Shown here piece after piece: positions 1-8,201 of a stretch of 40,220 bases of DNA. The position numbers and the translations under genes are program-made. The notes under the pieces are model-generated. The model was not told where the DNA came from and did not search any database. It saw only the letters and a list, made by a program, of their open reading frames with translations. How positions within the stretch are numbered: position 1 is the stretch's first letter; each line of letters starts with the position of its first letter. This stretch comes from an uncultured Pelagibacteraceae bacterium. Lineage in GTDB: Bacteria > Pseudomonadota > Alphaproteobacteria > Pelagibacterales > Pelagibacteraceae. Location of the stretch: the NCBI GenBank assembly GCA_902628305.1, contig CACOMK010000009.1:1-40220 (forward strand). The letters are read 5' to 3'.

Positions 1-413
1 TCTTATTAATTGTTAGTAATAATTGTTTTGCTAATGATGTATATGTCTCGCTCAAAAAAAATAAGGTAAATGTACGTTATGGTCCAAGTTTTGAGTCTGA
101 TATTAAATATGTTTATAAAAAAACTAATCTTCCATTAAAACAAATTGATAAAAAAGAAAATTTTAGAAGAATTATTGATTTAAAAAATAACAGTGGATGG
201 ATCCATATTTCACAACTAAAAAAAAGCAATTCAGCAATAGCAACTAAAGATAAAGTTTTGTTCAAAAAACCTACATCTTTTGCAAAACCAATTGCTCAAA
301 TCAAAGAGGGAAGATTGTTAATTGTAAAAAAATGTGAAAAAGATTGGTGCAAAGTATCATCAAAAGAATTTAAAGGGTGGATCAAAAAAAAGGATATTTG
401 GGGGCTGAATTAA
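1..413 (+). CDS. Exported SH3-domain protein (5' end missing)
   Basis: This is the 3' part of a gene that runs in from outside the window; the open frame uses codons starting at position 3 and ends at TAA 411-413. The first visible residues are hydrophobic (LLIVSNNCFA, then NDVYVS), which looks like the end of a Sec signal peptide with cleavage after CFA, so nearly the whole mature protein is present. The mature part has two bacterial SH3-like repeats: one with the typical NVRYGPSFESDI opening and GWIHISQL close, and a second ending in DWCKVSSKEFKGWIKKKDIWG. Such proteins (COG3807/SH3_3 type) sit in the periplasm and probably bind peptidoglycan or protein partners. No catalytic domain is seen. 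Its stop codon overlaps that of the convergent DUF3501 gene by a few bases. Confidence 0.75.
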   Translation, partial: LLIVSNNCFANDVYVSLKKNKVNVRYGPSFESDIKYVYKKTNLPLKQIDKKENFRRIIDLKNNSGWIHISQLKKSNSAIATKDKVLFKKPTSFAKPIAQIKEGRLLIVKKCEKDWCKVSSKEFKGWIKKKDIWGLN

Positions 414-1003
414 TTAAAATCAGTAGCTAAAGAAAATATGTTTTCTTTAGATAATTTCTTGGCATGAGAGTATTCTTTGTGATCAATACCAAGCTCAATT
501 TCTGAACCATTCGACTGAAATTTTTTTATTAAATCTTCAGTAAAATTAAAATGAATAAACTGCACTGAGGAAGCTTTATCCCAAGTAGACGTTCTATCAA
601 CATCTTCTCTTGGAACTGCTTTAATTATTTCATCATTTACTCTCAAATAAACAGTTTCCTCAATACCTCCCACTTTACTTAGAAAAGCTGCTCTAGAAAT
701 TGGATTATCAATTTCAAACATAAGGGTTGCGATTAGCTCTTTTCCGTTAGGTATTAAAGGATTGTATGTAGAAAGTTCATCTTTAAGCTGTTCATATCCA
801 CCCTTTTCAATATATAACATTTCTTGAATTTGAGCTAACATAGTTTCATAACTTTCAAAATAAAAAATAGCATAAGGTCCCAAAGAAACAATTCTATTTT
901 TTTTAAAATCAACAATGTTTTTTCTTAATTCTATTCTCTTCTCGGTGTAAACATCTAAAGGCATGATATCATCTTTTTGAATTATTTTTTTTTCTCGAGG
1001 CAT
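410..1003 (-). CDS. DUF3501 family protein
   Basis: A 197-residue soluble protein. The N-terminal half matches the DUF3501 pattern as I know it: a KDDIMPLDVY opening, then RKNIVDFKKNRIVSLGP, a FESYETMLAQIQEML stretch and a conserved ELIATLMFEID segment. The biochemical function is unknown. In other proteobacteria relatives are often found beside rubrerythrin or iron-sulfur oxidoreductase genes; that is not the case here. The first Met is preferred because the family normally has a short lysine-rich lead before the DDIMPL motif; a later Met at residue 14 would cut into that motif. A TATAAT-like sequence lies at 1013-1018 on the minus strand only ten bases before the start, so the transcript might have almost no leader. 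The gene converges on the SH3 gene. Confidence 0.8.
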   Translation of the reverse strand: MPREKKIIQKDDIMPLDVYTEKRIELRKNIVDFKKNRIVSLGPYAIFYFESYETMLAQIQEMLYIEKGGYEQLKDELSTYNPLIPNGKELIATLMFEIDNPISRAAFLSKVGGIEETVYLRVNDEIIKAVPREDVDRTSTWDKASSVQFIHFNFTEDLIKKFQSNGSEIELGIDHKEYSHAKKLSKENIFSLATDFN

Positions 1004-1314
1004 ATTTAAAAAATTATAGCTTTTCGCTATTAATTCGATAGGGTGTAGTGCCTCATCATTTCATATAATTTTATCAACTTTTAAACAAATTTAAATATTT
1101 GCTTACTAGAATACAGTCTTAAGCTAAACATCTATTTTTCTCATACCATTTATCTACAAATAAAATTTTTCTTGCTCTAAAAATTACAAAGTAAACTACC
1201 GATGTGGTCTAATTTTCAAAATAAATATCAAACATTTTTAAAAAAAATTTGTATTCTTATGAAGAGAATTGATAAGCGAGTAACTTTAAGAGAATTATAA
1301 ATTTTATTGAGTAT
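1004..1314. other. 311-base non-coding gap
   Basis: No open frame of useful length and no RNA gene is recognisable. There is a weak five-base-pair hairpin (ATAGC/GCTAT) near 1016-1030 just upstream of the DUF3501 start and A/T-rich tracts that could hold the DUF3501 promoter. Two copies of the short word AGAGAATT occur at 1263-1300. Nothing else can be supported. Confidence 0.5.
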
Positions 1315-1554
1315 TTAATTTTTTGATTTGCTCGCCCACCACTTATCTAAAATAAAGTACCATATAGAGTTTGCAATTGGTTCAACTATTGCATCTGTTA
1401 ATGCAATAATAAAAGATACATTTGCAACTAACATTAAAACTGTAATTGCAATTAAAAAATGACCAATTGTATAAATAATTGTTCTTAATATCGAACCTTT
1501 ATTATTTCGATAAATATTTCCTGCTGCTTTAAATATACCGTTAGTAATTTCCAT
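1315..1554 (-). CDS. DUF2061 small membrane protein
   Basis: A 79-residue protein with two predicted membrane segments, about residues 25-45 and 47-68, joined by a very short turn. The sequence RTIIYTIGHFLIAI followed by ALTDAIVEPIANSIWYFILDKWW resembles DUF2061, a family of small two-helix inner-membrane proteins of unknown role. Its ATG shares one base with the stop codon of the upstream 2-oxoglutarate oxygenase gene (TAATG arrangement), so translation is probably coupled and the two genes are cotranscribed. Confidence 0.7.
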   Translation of the reverse strand: MEITNGIFKAAGNIYRNNKGSILRTIIYTIGHFLIAITVLMLVANVSFIIALTDAIVEPIANSIWYFILDKWWASKSKN

Positions 1555-2150
1555 TAATTTTTAAAAGGGCTCTCCAAAACACAGGCTACGAGATGTATTC
1601 TTGCTTGCTCTCCACCATTAAAAAAATTATGATATTTTGTGTTGTTTGTTATCCAAACATTTCCATCTGCCGGTAAATGTTTAGCTACATTTTCTATAAC
1701 CATTGAGCAACCTTTGTTAGTTATGATTGGTACATGCAATCTACATTCAGGGTCTTTATGCCAACTTAAAGTAGACCTCGGTTCTTTTAACAAAAGCCTT
1801 ACTCTACCAATTTTAAACCTTGAATTTAATTCCTCGATAACCTCTTTAAAATAGGTTTTTTCAAATTCAGGGACTAATTGGGTATATTTACTTTCATCAA
1901 TATCAATATCTCTTGCTACTTCTTTTCCAGTATCATCGGCAATAGTCCAGTATTTTCCTCTGATATTATTACCTTTAATAGAGTTTTCGTTATTAGGAAT
2001 TTGATTAACAGGTATTGCACCAAAATGTGTTACACCAGGTGAATTAAATTTTTTCTGATCTAGGATTTTTTCTAAATCTTTTCTCAATCTAAAAATGTTA
2101 AATTTTAAATCTGGAACCTTATAAAAATCCTCAAAACTTACTGCTGTCAT
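1554..2150 (-). CDS. 2-oxoglutarate/Fe(II) dioxygenase, aspartyl/asparaginyl hydroxylase-like
   Basis: A 198-residue cytoplasmic protein with the features of an aspartyl/asparaginyl beta-hydroxylase-like double-stranded beta-helix. The visible Fe(II) ligands are His131 and Asp133 in SWHKDPECRLHVPI and His174 in NTKYHNFFN; Arg184 in ARIHLVACV fits the 2-oxoglutarate-binding arginine. The protein is about the size of a bare catalytic domain. Its substrate cannot be told from sequence; it could hydroxylate a protein side chain or a small molecule. The gene starts 25 bases after the katG stop on the same strand and overlaps the following DUF2061 gene by one base, so the three may form one transcript. 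An iron-dependent enzyme downstream of irr and katG suggests a link to iron or oxidative stress, but this is inference from position only. Confidence 0.75.
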   Translation of the reverse strand: MTAVSFEDFYKVPDLKFNIFRLRKDLEKILDQKKFNSPGVTHFGAIPVNQIPNNENSIKGNNIRGKYWTIADDTGKEVARDIDIDESKYTQLVPEFEKTYFKEVIEELNSRFKIGRVRLLLKEPRSTLSWHKDPECRLHVPIITNKGCSMVIENVAKHLPADGNVWITNNTKYHNFFNGGEQARIHLVACVLESPFKN

Positions 2151-2175
2151 TATAGAAATCTTTCTTTTAAAAAAA

Positions 2176-4413
2176 TTAGTTTAACTTTAAATCAAATCTA
2201 TCTGAATTCATGACTTTAACCCATGCAGAAACAAAATCTTTGATGAATTTCTCTTTTGAGTCTTCATATGCATAAACCTCTGCCAAAGCTCTCAATTGAG
2301 AATTTGAGCCAAAAATAAGATCAACTCTTGTTGCTTTCCATTTATTTTTTCCAGTTTTTCTATCTTTACCAATAAATGTTTGTTCAGATTTATCCTCTTC
2401 CTTCCAAGTGGTATTCATATCTAATAAGTTTACAAAATAGTCATTTGTAAGCACCCCTGGTTTTTTTGTGAAAACACCATACTGCGAATTGTTATAGTTG
2501 GTATCTAAGACACGCATACCACCTATTAGCACTGTCATTTCTGGCGCAGTGAGACCCATCAATTGAGCTTTATCTACCAATTTTTCCTCTGCAGATATTA
2601 TGGAAGCACCTTCATTTAAATAATTTCTGAAACCATCAGCTTGTGGTTCTAATAAATTAAATGAATGAATTTCTGTTTGGTCTTGCCTTGCATCACCTCT
2701 GCCTGGTGAAAAAGGAACATGAATTTTATGACCTGCTTTTTTAGCAGCCATCTCAATACCAACGTTACCAGCTAAAACAATTAAATCAGCCATTGATACA
2801 ATCTTTTTTTTGGTATCAAATTTATTTTTTATATTACTTAATTGATTTAATGTTTTTTCTAATTTTTTAGGATTATTTACTTTCCAATTTTTTTGAGGCT
2901 CTAGCATTATTCTTGCGCCATTGGCACCACCCCTTTTATCCGACCCTCTAAAAGTTGAAGCTGACGCCCACGCAGTAGAAACCAAATCTGAAATAGATAT
3001 TTTAGATTTTGAAATTTTATTTTTTAAATCATTTACATCTTTTGATTTTAATTTATATTTTGTTTTATCAATTGGATCTTGCCATATTAATTGCTCTTTA
3101 GGTACATCGTCACCTAAATAGCATACTCTTGGCCCCATGTCTCTGTGAGTCAGTTTAAACCATGCTCTTGCAAAAGCATCATGAAATTCTTTTGGATTTT
3201 CGTGAAAGTGTTTTGTTATAGGTCCATAACTTGGATCTACTTTCATCGAAATATCTGTTGTTTGCATCATTGGAGGATGAAACTCATTTTTATTATGTGC
3301 ATCAGGAACCATTTTAATTTTTTGTCCGTTTTTCTTTGGTGTCCATTGATGTGCTCCTGCAGGACTTTTTGTAAGCTCCCATTCATGACCATATAAACAA
3401 TCTAAATATCCCATATCCCATTTAGTTGGGTTTTGAGTCCAAGCACCTTCAATACCGCTGCTAATAGTGTCAACACCTTTACCTGTTTTATAACTACTAT
3501 TCCATCCAGTTGATTGATCTTGAATTTTTGAACCTTCGGGATCAGGACCTTTAAATTCCTCCGACGCTGCACCATGTGATTTACCAAAAGTATGTCCACC
3601 TGCTACCAAGGCAGCTGTTTCGTAATCATTCATAGCCATTCTACCAAATGTTTCCCTGATATCGTGTGCCGCAAGTTCTGGATCTGGATTTGCATCAGGA
3701 CCCTGTGGGTTTACATAAATTAGACCCATGTGAGATGCTCCTAAAGGCTGTTCTAAGTCTCTTTTTCCACTATATCTGTTTACTGCTAGCATCTCTTTTT
3801 CTGAACCCCAATATATATCGTCCTCAGGTTCCCAAATATCTGTTCTGCCTGCACCGAATCCAAAAGTTTTAAAACCCATTGAATCTAGCGCTACATTTCC
3901 CACTAAAATATACAAGTCTGCCCAAGATATTTTTTTTCCATATTTTTTTTTAATTGGCCATAAAAGAAGTCTGGCCTTATCTAAATTAACATTGTCTGGC
4001 CATGAGTTTAGTGGTGCAAACCTTTGATTTCCAGTTCCAGCTCCACCTCTTCCATCTCCAGTTCTATAAGTTCCTGCTGCATGCCAAGCTAATCTTATAA
4101 ATAGTGGTCCATAATGACCATAATCTGCAGGCCACCACTCTTGTGAGTCGGTCATTAATTTTTTTAAATCTTTCTTGAGTGCTTTAAAATTTAATTTTTT
4201 AAATTCTTTTGAGTACTTAAAACTTTTATCCATAGGATTTGATAAATTTGAATGCTGACTAAGAATTTTTAAATTCAAACTATTAGGCCAAAAATCTCTA
4301 GCTGTTTGACCTCTTCCTGCTGTAAATTTGGCTGGAGTACCTGCTCCAGTAAATGGACATTTGCTTATCTCATTTGACTTAAAAGATTTTGATTTATAGT
4401 TCTCAGTACTCAT
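2176..4413 (-). CDS. katG: Catalase-peroxidase KatG
   Basis: A 745-residue bifunctional haem enzyme that removes hydrogen peroxide by catalase and peroxidase reactions. Full family length with both halves: the active N-terminal haem domain (about 50-430) and the degenerate C-terminal copy (about 440-740). Distal active-site residues are Arg107, Trp110 and His111 ([11 protein letters not shown]); the Trp110-Tyr233-Met259 crosslink triad specific to KatG is complete; the proximal haem ligand is His274 ([10 protein letters not shown]). No signal peptide, so cytoplasmic. The start is fixed by a good AAGGAG Shine-Dalgarno sequence (4418-4423, minus strand) five bases from ATG. A strong promoter and several Irr-box-like palindromes lie in the 94-base gap to irr. 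Many known SAR11-type genomes lack katG, so this may be an acquired or patchily retained gene. Confidence 0.97.
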   Translation of the reverse strand: MSTENYKSKSFKSNEISKCPFTGAGTPAKFTAGRGQTARDFWPNSLNLKILSQHSNLSNPMDKSFKYSKEFKKLNFKALKKDLKKLMTDSQEWWPADYGHYGPLFIRLAWHAAGTYRTGDGRGGAGTGNQRFAPLNSWPDNVNLDKARLLLWPIKKKYGKKISWADLYILVGNVALDSMGFKTFGFGAGRTDIWEPEDDIYWGSEKEMLAVNRYSGKRDLEQPLGASHMGLIYVNPQGPDANPDPELAAHDIRETFGRMAMNDYETAALVAGGHTFGKSHGAASEEFKGPDPEGSKIQDQSTGWNSSYKTGKGVDTISSGIEGAWTQNPTKWDMGYLDCLYGHEWELTKSPAGAHQWTPKKNGQKIKMVPDAHNKNEFHPPMMQTTDISMKVDPSYGPITKHFHENPKEFHDAFARAWFKLTHRDMGPRVCYLGDDVPKEQLIWQDPIDKTKYKLKSKDVNDLKNKISKSKISISDLVSTAWASASTFRGSDKRGGANGARIMLEPQKNWKVNNPKKLEKTLNQLSNIKNKFDTKKKIVSMADLIVLAGNVGIEMAAKKAGHKIHVPFSPGRGDARQDQTEIHSFNLLEPQADGFRNYLNEGASIISAEEKLVDKAQLMGLTAPEMTVLIGGMRVLDTNYNNSQYGVFTKKPGVLTNDYFVNLLDMNTTWKEEDKSEQTFIGKDRKTGKNKWKATRVDLIFGSNSQLRALAEVYAYEDSKEKFIKDFVSAWVKVMNSDRFDLKLN

Positions 4414-4424
4414 TTTTCTCCTTT

Positions 4425-4498
4425 TAAATAATTATTCTAGACAGCTAGTTTATAATAATTCTAAAAAGGAATGTCAAATATATTAGAATGATTTTAAT
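4425..4498. promoter_or_regulatory. Three Irr-box (ICE)-like palindromes around the katG promoter
   Basis: The alphaproteobacterial iron control element, as I recall it, is a palindrome of TTTAGAA and TTCTAAA half-sites separated by three bases. The gap contains 4449-4465 (TTTATAATAATTCTAAA, one mismatch in the half-sites), overlapping the -10 box and spacer; 4482-4498 (ATTAGAATGATTTTAAT, three mismatches), just upstream of the -35 box; and 4425-4441 (TAAATAATTATTCTAGA, four mismatches), at the expected transcription start. The arrangement would let the neighbouring Irr protein occlude the promoter. The AT-rich background makes the weakest copy uncertain. Confidence 0.6.
4449..4477 (-). promoter_or_regulatory. 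katG promoter (sigma-70 type)
   Basis: On the minus strand a perfect TTGACA -35 box (plus coordinates 4472-4477) is separated by 17 bases from TATAAA (4449-4454). The predicted start site is near 4442, giving a leader of about 30 bases that includes the AAGGAG ribosome-binding site. Seen directly in the sequence; activity is inferred. Confidence 0.75.
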
Positions 4499-4507
4499 GT
4501 AACTTTG

Positions 4508-4918
4508 TTAATCTTCTAATTTAACGAGAACTTCAACAGATTTTATTTTTTTTCCAGGAATTGTTTTTTGAATATTGATTGGTCCAATGTCCTCATTGTC
4601 AAGATCAATTAACTTTTCAGTTTTGATATCATAAAAATGATGATGAGCAGATATATTTGTATCAAAATATGTTTGGCTTGAATTAATTGGTATTTGTTTT
4701 AAATAGCCTTTTTTTTCAAAAGCATGAACAGTATTATAGATTGTAGCAACCGATATTTTTTTATCTGTTTGTAAATGTATTTTTTTTGTTAGATCGTTAA
4801 TTGTAAAATGAAAAGTTTTGTCCGTTTCAAACAAAACTTCACATATTTTTATTCTCTGTTTTGTAGGTCTTAGACCAGAATCTCTTAATTTTTTGGTATA
4901 TTTGTTTAAAATTGACAT
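4508..4918 (-). CDS. irr: Iron response regulator Irr (Fur family)
   Basis: A 136-residue Fur-superfamily transcription regulator. The N-terminal winged helix (about 1-82) carries [20 protein letters not shown] and the recognition segment [18 protein letters not shown]. The dimerisation part begins with [16 protein letters not shown], and the His92-His93-His94 run following TYFDTN is the signature separating Irr from Fur and Mur. There is a single Cys (26) and no Cys-Pro haem regulatory motif, so if it senses haem it must do so through the histidine-rich site, as in the shorter alphaproteobacterial Irr proteins. Linkage irr-fabA-fabB-fabI is conserved in alphaproteobacteria. It lies directly upstream of katG on the same strand; an ICE-like site lies four bases before its start, suggesting self-regulation. 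A PerR-like role cannot be excluded from position alone. Confidence 0.9.
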   Translation of the reverse strand: MSILNKYTKKLRDSGLRPTKQRIKICEVLFETDKTFHFTINDLTKKIHLQTDKKISVATIYNTVHAFEKKGYLKQIPINSSQTYFDTNISAHHHFYDIKTEKLIDLDNEDIGPINIQKTIPGKKIKSVEVLVKLED

Positions 4919-4922
4919 GTTA

Positions 4923-4939
4923 ATTATAATTATTCTAAA
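4923..4939. promoter_or_regulatory. Irr-box (ICE)-like site between irr and fabA
   Basis: ATTATAATTATTCTAAA matches the TTTAGAA-N3-TTCTAAA palindrome with two mismatches, both in the left half; the right half is perfect. It sits immediately before the irr start codon and about 50 bases upstream of fabA, so it could serve autoregulation of irr and also touch the fabA -35 region. Confidence 0.55.
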
Positions 4940-4949
4940 CTATTTCTAT

Positions 4950-4957
4950 ATTATAAT
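4950..4957. promoter_or_regulatory. Shared palindromic -10 for divergent irr and fabA
   Basis: The octamer ATTATAAT reads TATAAT on the plus strand (4952-4957, facing fabA) and TATAAT on the minus strand (4955-4950, facing irr). For fabA it predicts a start near 4964 and a leader of about 27 bases containing AAGGGAG (4976-4982); for irr it predicts a start near 4943, just before the ICE-like site. Neither direction has a good -35 box, so this is suggestive only. Confidence 0.4.
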
Positions 4958-4990
4958 TGCCTTAAATCAAGTAATAAGGGAGCTCAAATT

Positions 4991-5491
4991 ATGAAAAAAA
5001 ACTCATACTCTTACGATGATCTAATAACATGTGGAAATGGGGAGCTGTTTGGACCCGGGAATGCTAAATTACCACTGCCACCAATGCTAATGTTTGACAG
5101 AATAACAGAAATCAATGAAAATAATGGTGCATTTAATAAAGGCTCTTTGAAGGCTGAATTGGATATTAAAGGTGATCTTTGGTTTTTTGACTGTCATTTT
5201 AAAAAAGATCCAGTCATGCCTGGATGCTTAGGTTTAGACGCTATGTGGCAACTGGTAGGATTTTTTCTAGGTTGGCTTGGAAACCCTGGTAAAGGGAGAG
5301 CTTTAGGGGTAGGTACTGTAAAATTTACAGGTGAAGTTTTAAAGAATGTAAAAAATGTAAGATATGAAATAGATATGAAGAAGATTATGTCACCTGGAGG
5401 AACGACTGTTGGACTTGCAAATGGAATTGTTCTTGCAGATAATAAAAAAATATATTCAGCAGAAAGTTTAAAAGTGGGGTTATTTAAATAA
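4991..5491 (+). CDS. fabA: 3-hydroxydecanoyl-ACP dehydratase/isomerase FabA
   Basis: A 166-residue cytoplasmic hot-dog enzyme that dehydrates 3-hydroxyacyl-ACP and isomerises trans-2- to cis-3-decenoyl-ACP, the branch point to unsaturated fatty acids under anaerobic-type synthesis. The catalytic His69 lies in [21 protein letters not shown] and the partner Asp83 in the same block; both match E. coli FabA positions to within one residue. Length is normal. A clear AAGGGAG ribosome-binding site precedes the ATG by eight bases. The stop codon shares one base with the fabB start (TAATG), giving a coupled pair, as in other bacteria that make unsaturated fatty acids by the FabA/FabB route. Confidence 0.97.
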   Translation: MKKNSYSYDDLITCGNGELFGPGNAKLPLPPMLMFDRITEINENNGAFNKGSLKAELDIKGDLWFFDCHFKKDPVMPGCLGLDAMWQLVGFFLGWLGNPGKGRALGVGTVKFTGEVLKNVKNVRYEIDMKKIMSPGGTTVGLANGIVLADNKKIYSAESLKVGLFK

Positions 5492-6702
5492 TGAGAAGGG
5501 TAGTTATCACAGGTTTAGGAGTAGTTTCTTGCTTAGGAAATAATCAAGATGAAGTCCATCAATCTTTATTAAGTTCAAAATCAGGAATTTCTTTTTCAGA
5601 AGAATACAAAGAACATAATTTGAAAAGTAATGTTCATGGTAAACCAAATATTAAACTTGAAGATCACATCGATAGAAAAACAATTAGATTTATGGGATCG
5701 GGCTCGGCTTACAATTATATTGCAATGAAAGAAGCAATTGAAGACTCTGGATTAGAAGAAAGTGAAGTAAGTAATTTTAAAACTGGGATTGTAATGGGCT
5801 CTGGTGGTCCATCAATTGAAAATGTAATTCTAGCTGCAGACAAAACAAGAGCTAAAACTCCAAAATTAATGGGCCCTTTTATTGTTCCAAGAACAATGGC
5901 GAGTACTGCCTCAGCAACACTTGCTGTTCCTTTTAAAATTAAAGGGACTAACTACACTATGAGTTCTGCATGTGCAACTAGTGGTCACTGCATAGGAAAT
6001 TCTATGGAATTAATTCAAATGGGTAAGCAAGATATTGTATTTGCAGGAGGTAGTGAAGAAATTCACTGGGCGATGACAGCAATGTTTGATGCTATGACAG
6101 CCTTATCATCAAAATATAATGATACTCCACAATCTGCATCTAGAGCTTATGATAAAACTAGAGATGGATTTGTAATCGCTGGAGGAGCAGGTGTATTAGT
6201 GCTTGAGGAATATGAACATGCCAAAGCTAGAGGTGCTAAAATATATGCAGAATTAACTGGTTATGGAGCAACTTCAGATGGATACGATATGGTAGCGCCA
6301 TCGGGTGAAGGTGCTGTTAGATGCATGAAAATGGCAATGGCAACTGCAAGAAATAAAATTGATTATATAAATACTCACGGAACATCTACGCCTGTAGGAG
6401 ATATAACTGAGCTAAAAGCTATAAAAGAAACATTTGGTGACAACATTCCAAAAATTAGCTCTACTAAATCTTTATCAGGTCATCCATTAGGTGCTGCCTC
6501 TGTTCATGAGGCTATCTATTGTTTAATTATGATGAAAAATAACTTCATTACAGGATCTGCAAATATTACAAATATGGATGATGATGCTAAAAAATTTCCA
6601 ATTATTGCGAAAACTGAAACCGGGACAAAGTTAAATACAGTAATGTCGAATAGCTTTGGTTTTGGTGGAACTAATGCAGCTTTAGTTTTTGAAAGGGTTT
6701 AA
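5491..6702 (+). CDS. fabB: 3-oxoacyl-ACP synthase I FabB
   Basis: A 403-residue thiolase-fold condensing enzyme that elongates acyl-ACP, including the cis-3-decenoyl-ACP made by FabA. The catalytic triad Cys161 (SSACATSGH), His296 ([11 protein letters not shown]) and His331 ([14 protein letters not shown]) is complete and spaced as in E. coli FabB, and the C-terminal [14 protein letters not shown] motif is intact. FabB rather than FabF identity is supported by the pairing with fabA and the length. It is translationally coupled to fabA and followed after three bases by fabI. Confidence 0.97.
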   Translation: MRRVVITGLGVVSCLGNNQDEVHQSLLSSKSGISFSEEYKEHNLKSNVHGKPNIKLEDHIDRKTIRFMGSGSAYNYIAMKEAIEDSGLEESEVSNFKTGIVMGSGGPSIENVILAADKTRAKTPKLMGPFIVPRTMASTASATLAVPFKIKGTNYTMSSACATSGHCIGNSMELIQMGKQDIVFAGGSEEIHWAMTAMFDAMTALSSKYNDTPQSASRAYDKTRDGFVIAGGAGVLVLEEYEHAKARGAKIYAELTGYGATSDGYDMVAPSGEGAVRCMKMAMATARNKIDYINTHGTSTPVGDITELKAIKETFGDNIPKISSTKSLSGHPLGAASVHEAIYCLIMMKNNFITGSANITNMDDDAKKFPIIAKTETGTKLNTVMSNSFGFGGTNAALVFERV

Positions 6703-6705
6703 TTT

Positions 6706-7491
6706 ATGAGTCTTATGAAAGGTAAAAAAGGATTAATAATGGGTGTTGCAAATGAAAGATCTATTGCCTGGGGTATATCCCAAAAACTATCAGAGTCAGG
6801 GGCTGAATTAGCATTCACATATTTAGGTGACGCTTTAAAAAAAAGAGTTGTTCCGTTAGCCGAAAAATTAAATTCAAAGGTAACATTAAGTTGTGACGTT
6901 GAAAAAAAAGAAGATATAATAAAACTATTCAAAGATATAAAATCTCAATGGGGTAAAATTGATTTTGTGGTACATGCTATTGCGTTTTCAGATAAGTCAG
7001 AATTATCTGGTGAATATTTAAATACAACTAGAGAAAACTTTTTAAGAAGTATGTTGATTTCGTGCTTTTCTTTCACTGAAATTGCTAAAGAAGCATCAAA
7101 AATTATGAATGAAGGTTCAAGTTTATTAACTTTAAGTTATGAAGCTAATAAAGCTATCCCAAATTACAATGTGATGGGTGTGTGTAAGGCTGCTTTAGAA
7201 TCTAGTGTAAAGTATCTAGCAAGAGACTTGGGATCTAAAAATTTGAGGGTGAATGCAATAAGTGCAGGACCTATTAAAACATTAGCAGCTTCTGCTATTG
7301 GTGATGCAAAATTTTTATATAAATGGAATGAAGACCACTCATTGCTTAAAAGAAATGTGGATATTCATGATGTTGGAAATTCAGCACTATATTTACTAAG
7401 TGACCTCGCAAATGGAGTTACTGGTGAAATTCACTATGTAGATGCTGGGTATAATAAGGTTGGGATGCCTGATCCTAAGAATATATCATAA
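6706..7491 (+). CDS. fabI: Enoyl-ACP reductase (NADH) FabI
   Basis: A 261-residue short-chain dehydrogenase that performs the last reduction of each fatty acid elongation cycle. It has the FabI-type cofactor motif GVANERSIAWGISQKL (residues 13-28), the Tyr145 and Tyr154-x6-Lys161 active-site residues (SYEANKAIPNYNVMGVCK) and the family's usual length. It closes the fabA-fabB-fabI unit, starting three bases after fabB. ATG 6706 is preferred over the later in-frame Met4 because only it is directly coupled to the fabB stop; the choice changes three residues. Confidence 0.95.
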   Translation: MSLMKGKKGLIMGVANERSIAWGISQKLSESGAELAFTYLGDALKKRVVPLAEKLNSKVTLSCDVEKKEDIIKLFKDIKSQWGKIDFVVHAIAFSDKSELSGEYLNTTRENFLRSMLISCFSFTEIAKEASKIMNEGSSLLTLSYEANKAIPNYNVMGVCKAALESSVKYLARDLGSKNLRVNAISAGPIKTLAASAIGDAKFLYKWNEDHSLLKRNVDIHDVGNSALYLLSDLANGVTGEIHYVDAGYNKVGMPDPKNIS

Positions 7492-7809
7492 AATTTAGAT
7501 AACTTAGTGAAAATATATGAGGAAATACAGATTTATTATTCATGACGACACAGAAAGATTTTGTGATCGTGTAACTAGGGGGTTGTCTGACAAGTAGAAA
7601 TTATATTGATTTCCTAAGATGATATTTGACAAAAAACGAGATGTAATGCGATACGGTCAAGCGGTTATTAAGAATGCTACGATTAAAAATTATAAAAAAA
7701 AATTAATTTGTAATCTATATAAACAAAAACTCCTGGAATTATAACTCCAGGGGTTTAAAATTTTTATTTAATCTAACATTTTTGCTTTAATGCTATAAAA
7801 ATTAAAAAT
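7492..7809. pseudogene. Gap with possible decayed small reading frame
   Basis: This 318-base gap contains a terminator at its right end and otherwise no recognised gene. One plus-strand frame is mostly open: 7517-7597 encodes 26 residues beginning MRKYRFIIHDDTERF, then two stops (TAG 7595, TGA 7607), then 7619-7744 encodes 41 residues including MRYGQAVIKNATIKN. It uses CGT, CGA and CGG arginine codons, rare in the surrounding genes. It may be the remnant of a gene or chance; no family is recognised and no ribosome-binding site stands out. Confidence 0.2.
7727..7756. terminator. Bidirectional terminator between fabI and the small exported protein gene
   Basis: An 11-base-pair stem (AAACTCCTGGA against TCCAGGGGTTT, with one G-U pair) and an eight-base loop. 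Downstream on the plus strand is TTTAAAATTTTTATTT, and on the minus strand GAGTTTTTGTTT, so it can stop transcripts arriving from both convergent genes. Confidence 0.75.
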
Positions 7810-8055
7810 TTAACTTTTTATTAATTCTAGGGCCTCAATTAGCAATATTTCTGATTTTAAATGATCACCATCATCATGTGCTTTTTTTCCGGAGTCTCTT
7901 AATTTTTGTATAAGATCGATTTTATCTGATGACATTCCCGATTGTTTTGCAATCTTTAATTCAGAGTCTAATTCTCCCCAAAGCATTGGGCACGAACCAG
8001 AAAAAGCTGATGTAGAAAATAACACTATTATAAGAGTAATTACTATATTTTTCAT
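7810..8055 (-). CDS. Small exported protein of unknown function
   Basis: An 81-residue protein with a clear Sec signal peptide: Lys2, a hydrophobic core IVITLIIVLFSTSAFS, and a likely cleavage site after AFS-G, leaving about 62 mature residues. The mature part is polar and probably helical (LDSELKIAKQSGMSSDKIDLIQKLRDSGKK) with one Cys near the N-terminus, not in a lipobox. It is likely periplasmic; I do not recognise a family. A good Shine-Dalgarno (GAAAGGAAT, 8060-8066 region) supports the start, and a TATAAT box (8096-8101, minus strand) gives it its own promoter. Confidence 0.65.
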   Translation of the reverse strand: MKNIVITLIIVLFSTSAFSGSCPMLWGELDSELKIAKQSGMSSDKIDLIQKLRDSGKKAHDDGDHLKSEILLIEALELIKS

Positions 8056-8201
8056 TTATTCCTTTCAGTTAATATATAAATAGTATTTATAATACATTAT
8101 ATCAGATCAAACTTTGTCACAGAACAATAATCTATTTATAATCGGTACCCTAATTACAAAACACTGGTATATCTAATCTTAAAATATTTCTTAATTAAAA
8201 A
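8056..8201 (-). promoter_or_regulatory. Promoter region of the small exported protein gene
   Basis: The 146-base gap carries a TATAAT hexamer at 8096-8101 on the minus strand with a poor -35 (TTCTGT) 17 bases upstream, predicting a leader of about 35 bases with an AAAGG ribosome-binding site. Nothing else is recognised. Confidence 0.4.

Noticed and set aside
1004..1314. tRNA or other structured RNA in the first large gap
   Set aside because: No cloverleaf, no CCA-type end, no conserved TTCGANNC loop in context; only short weak hairpins.
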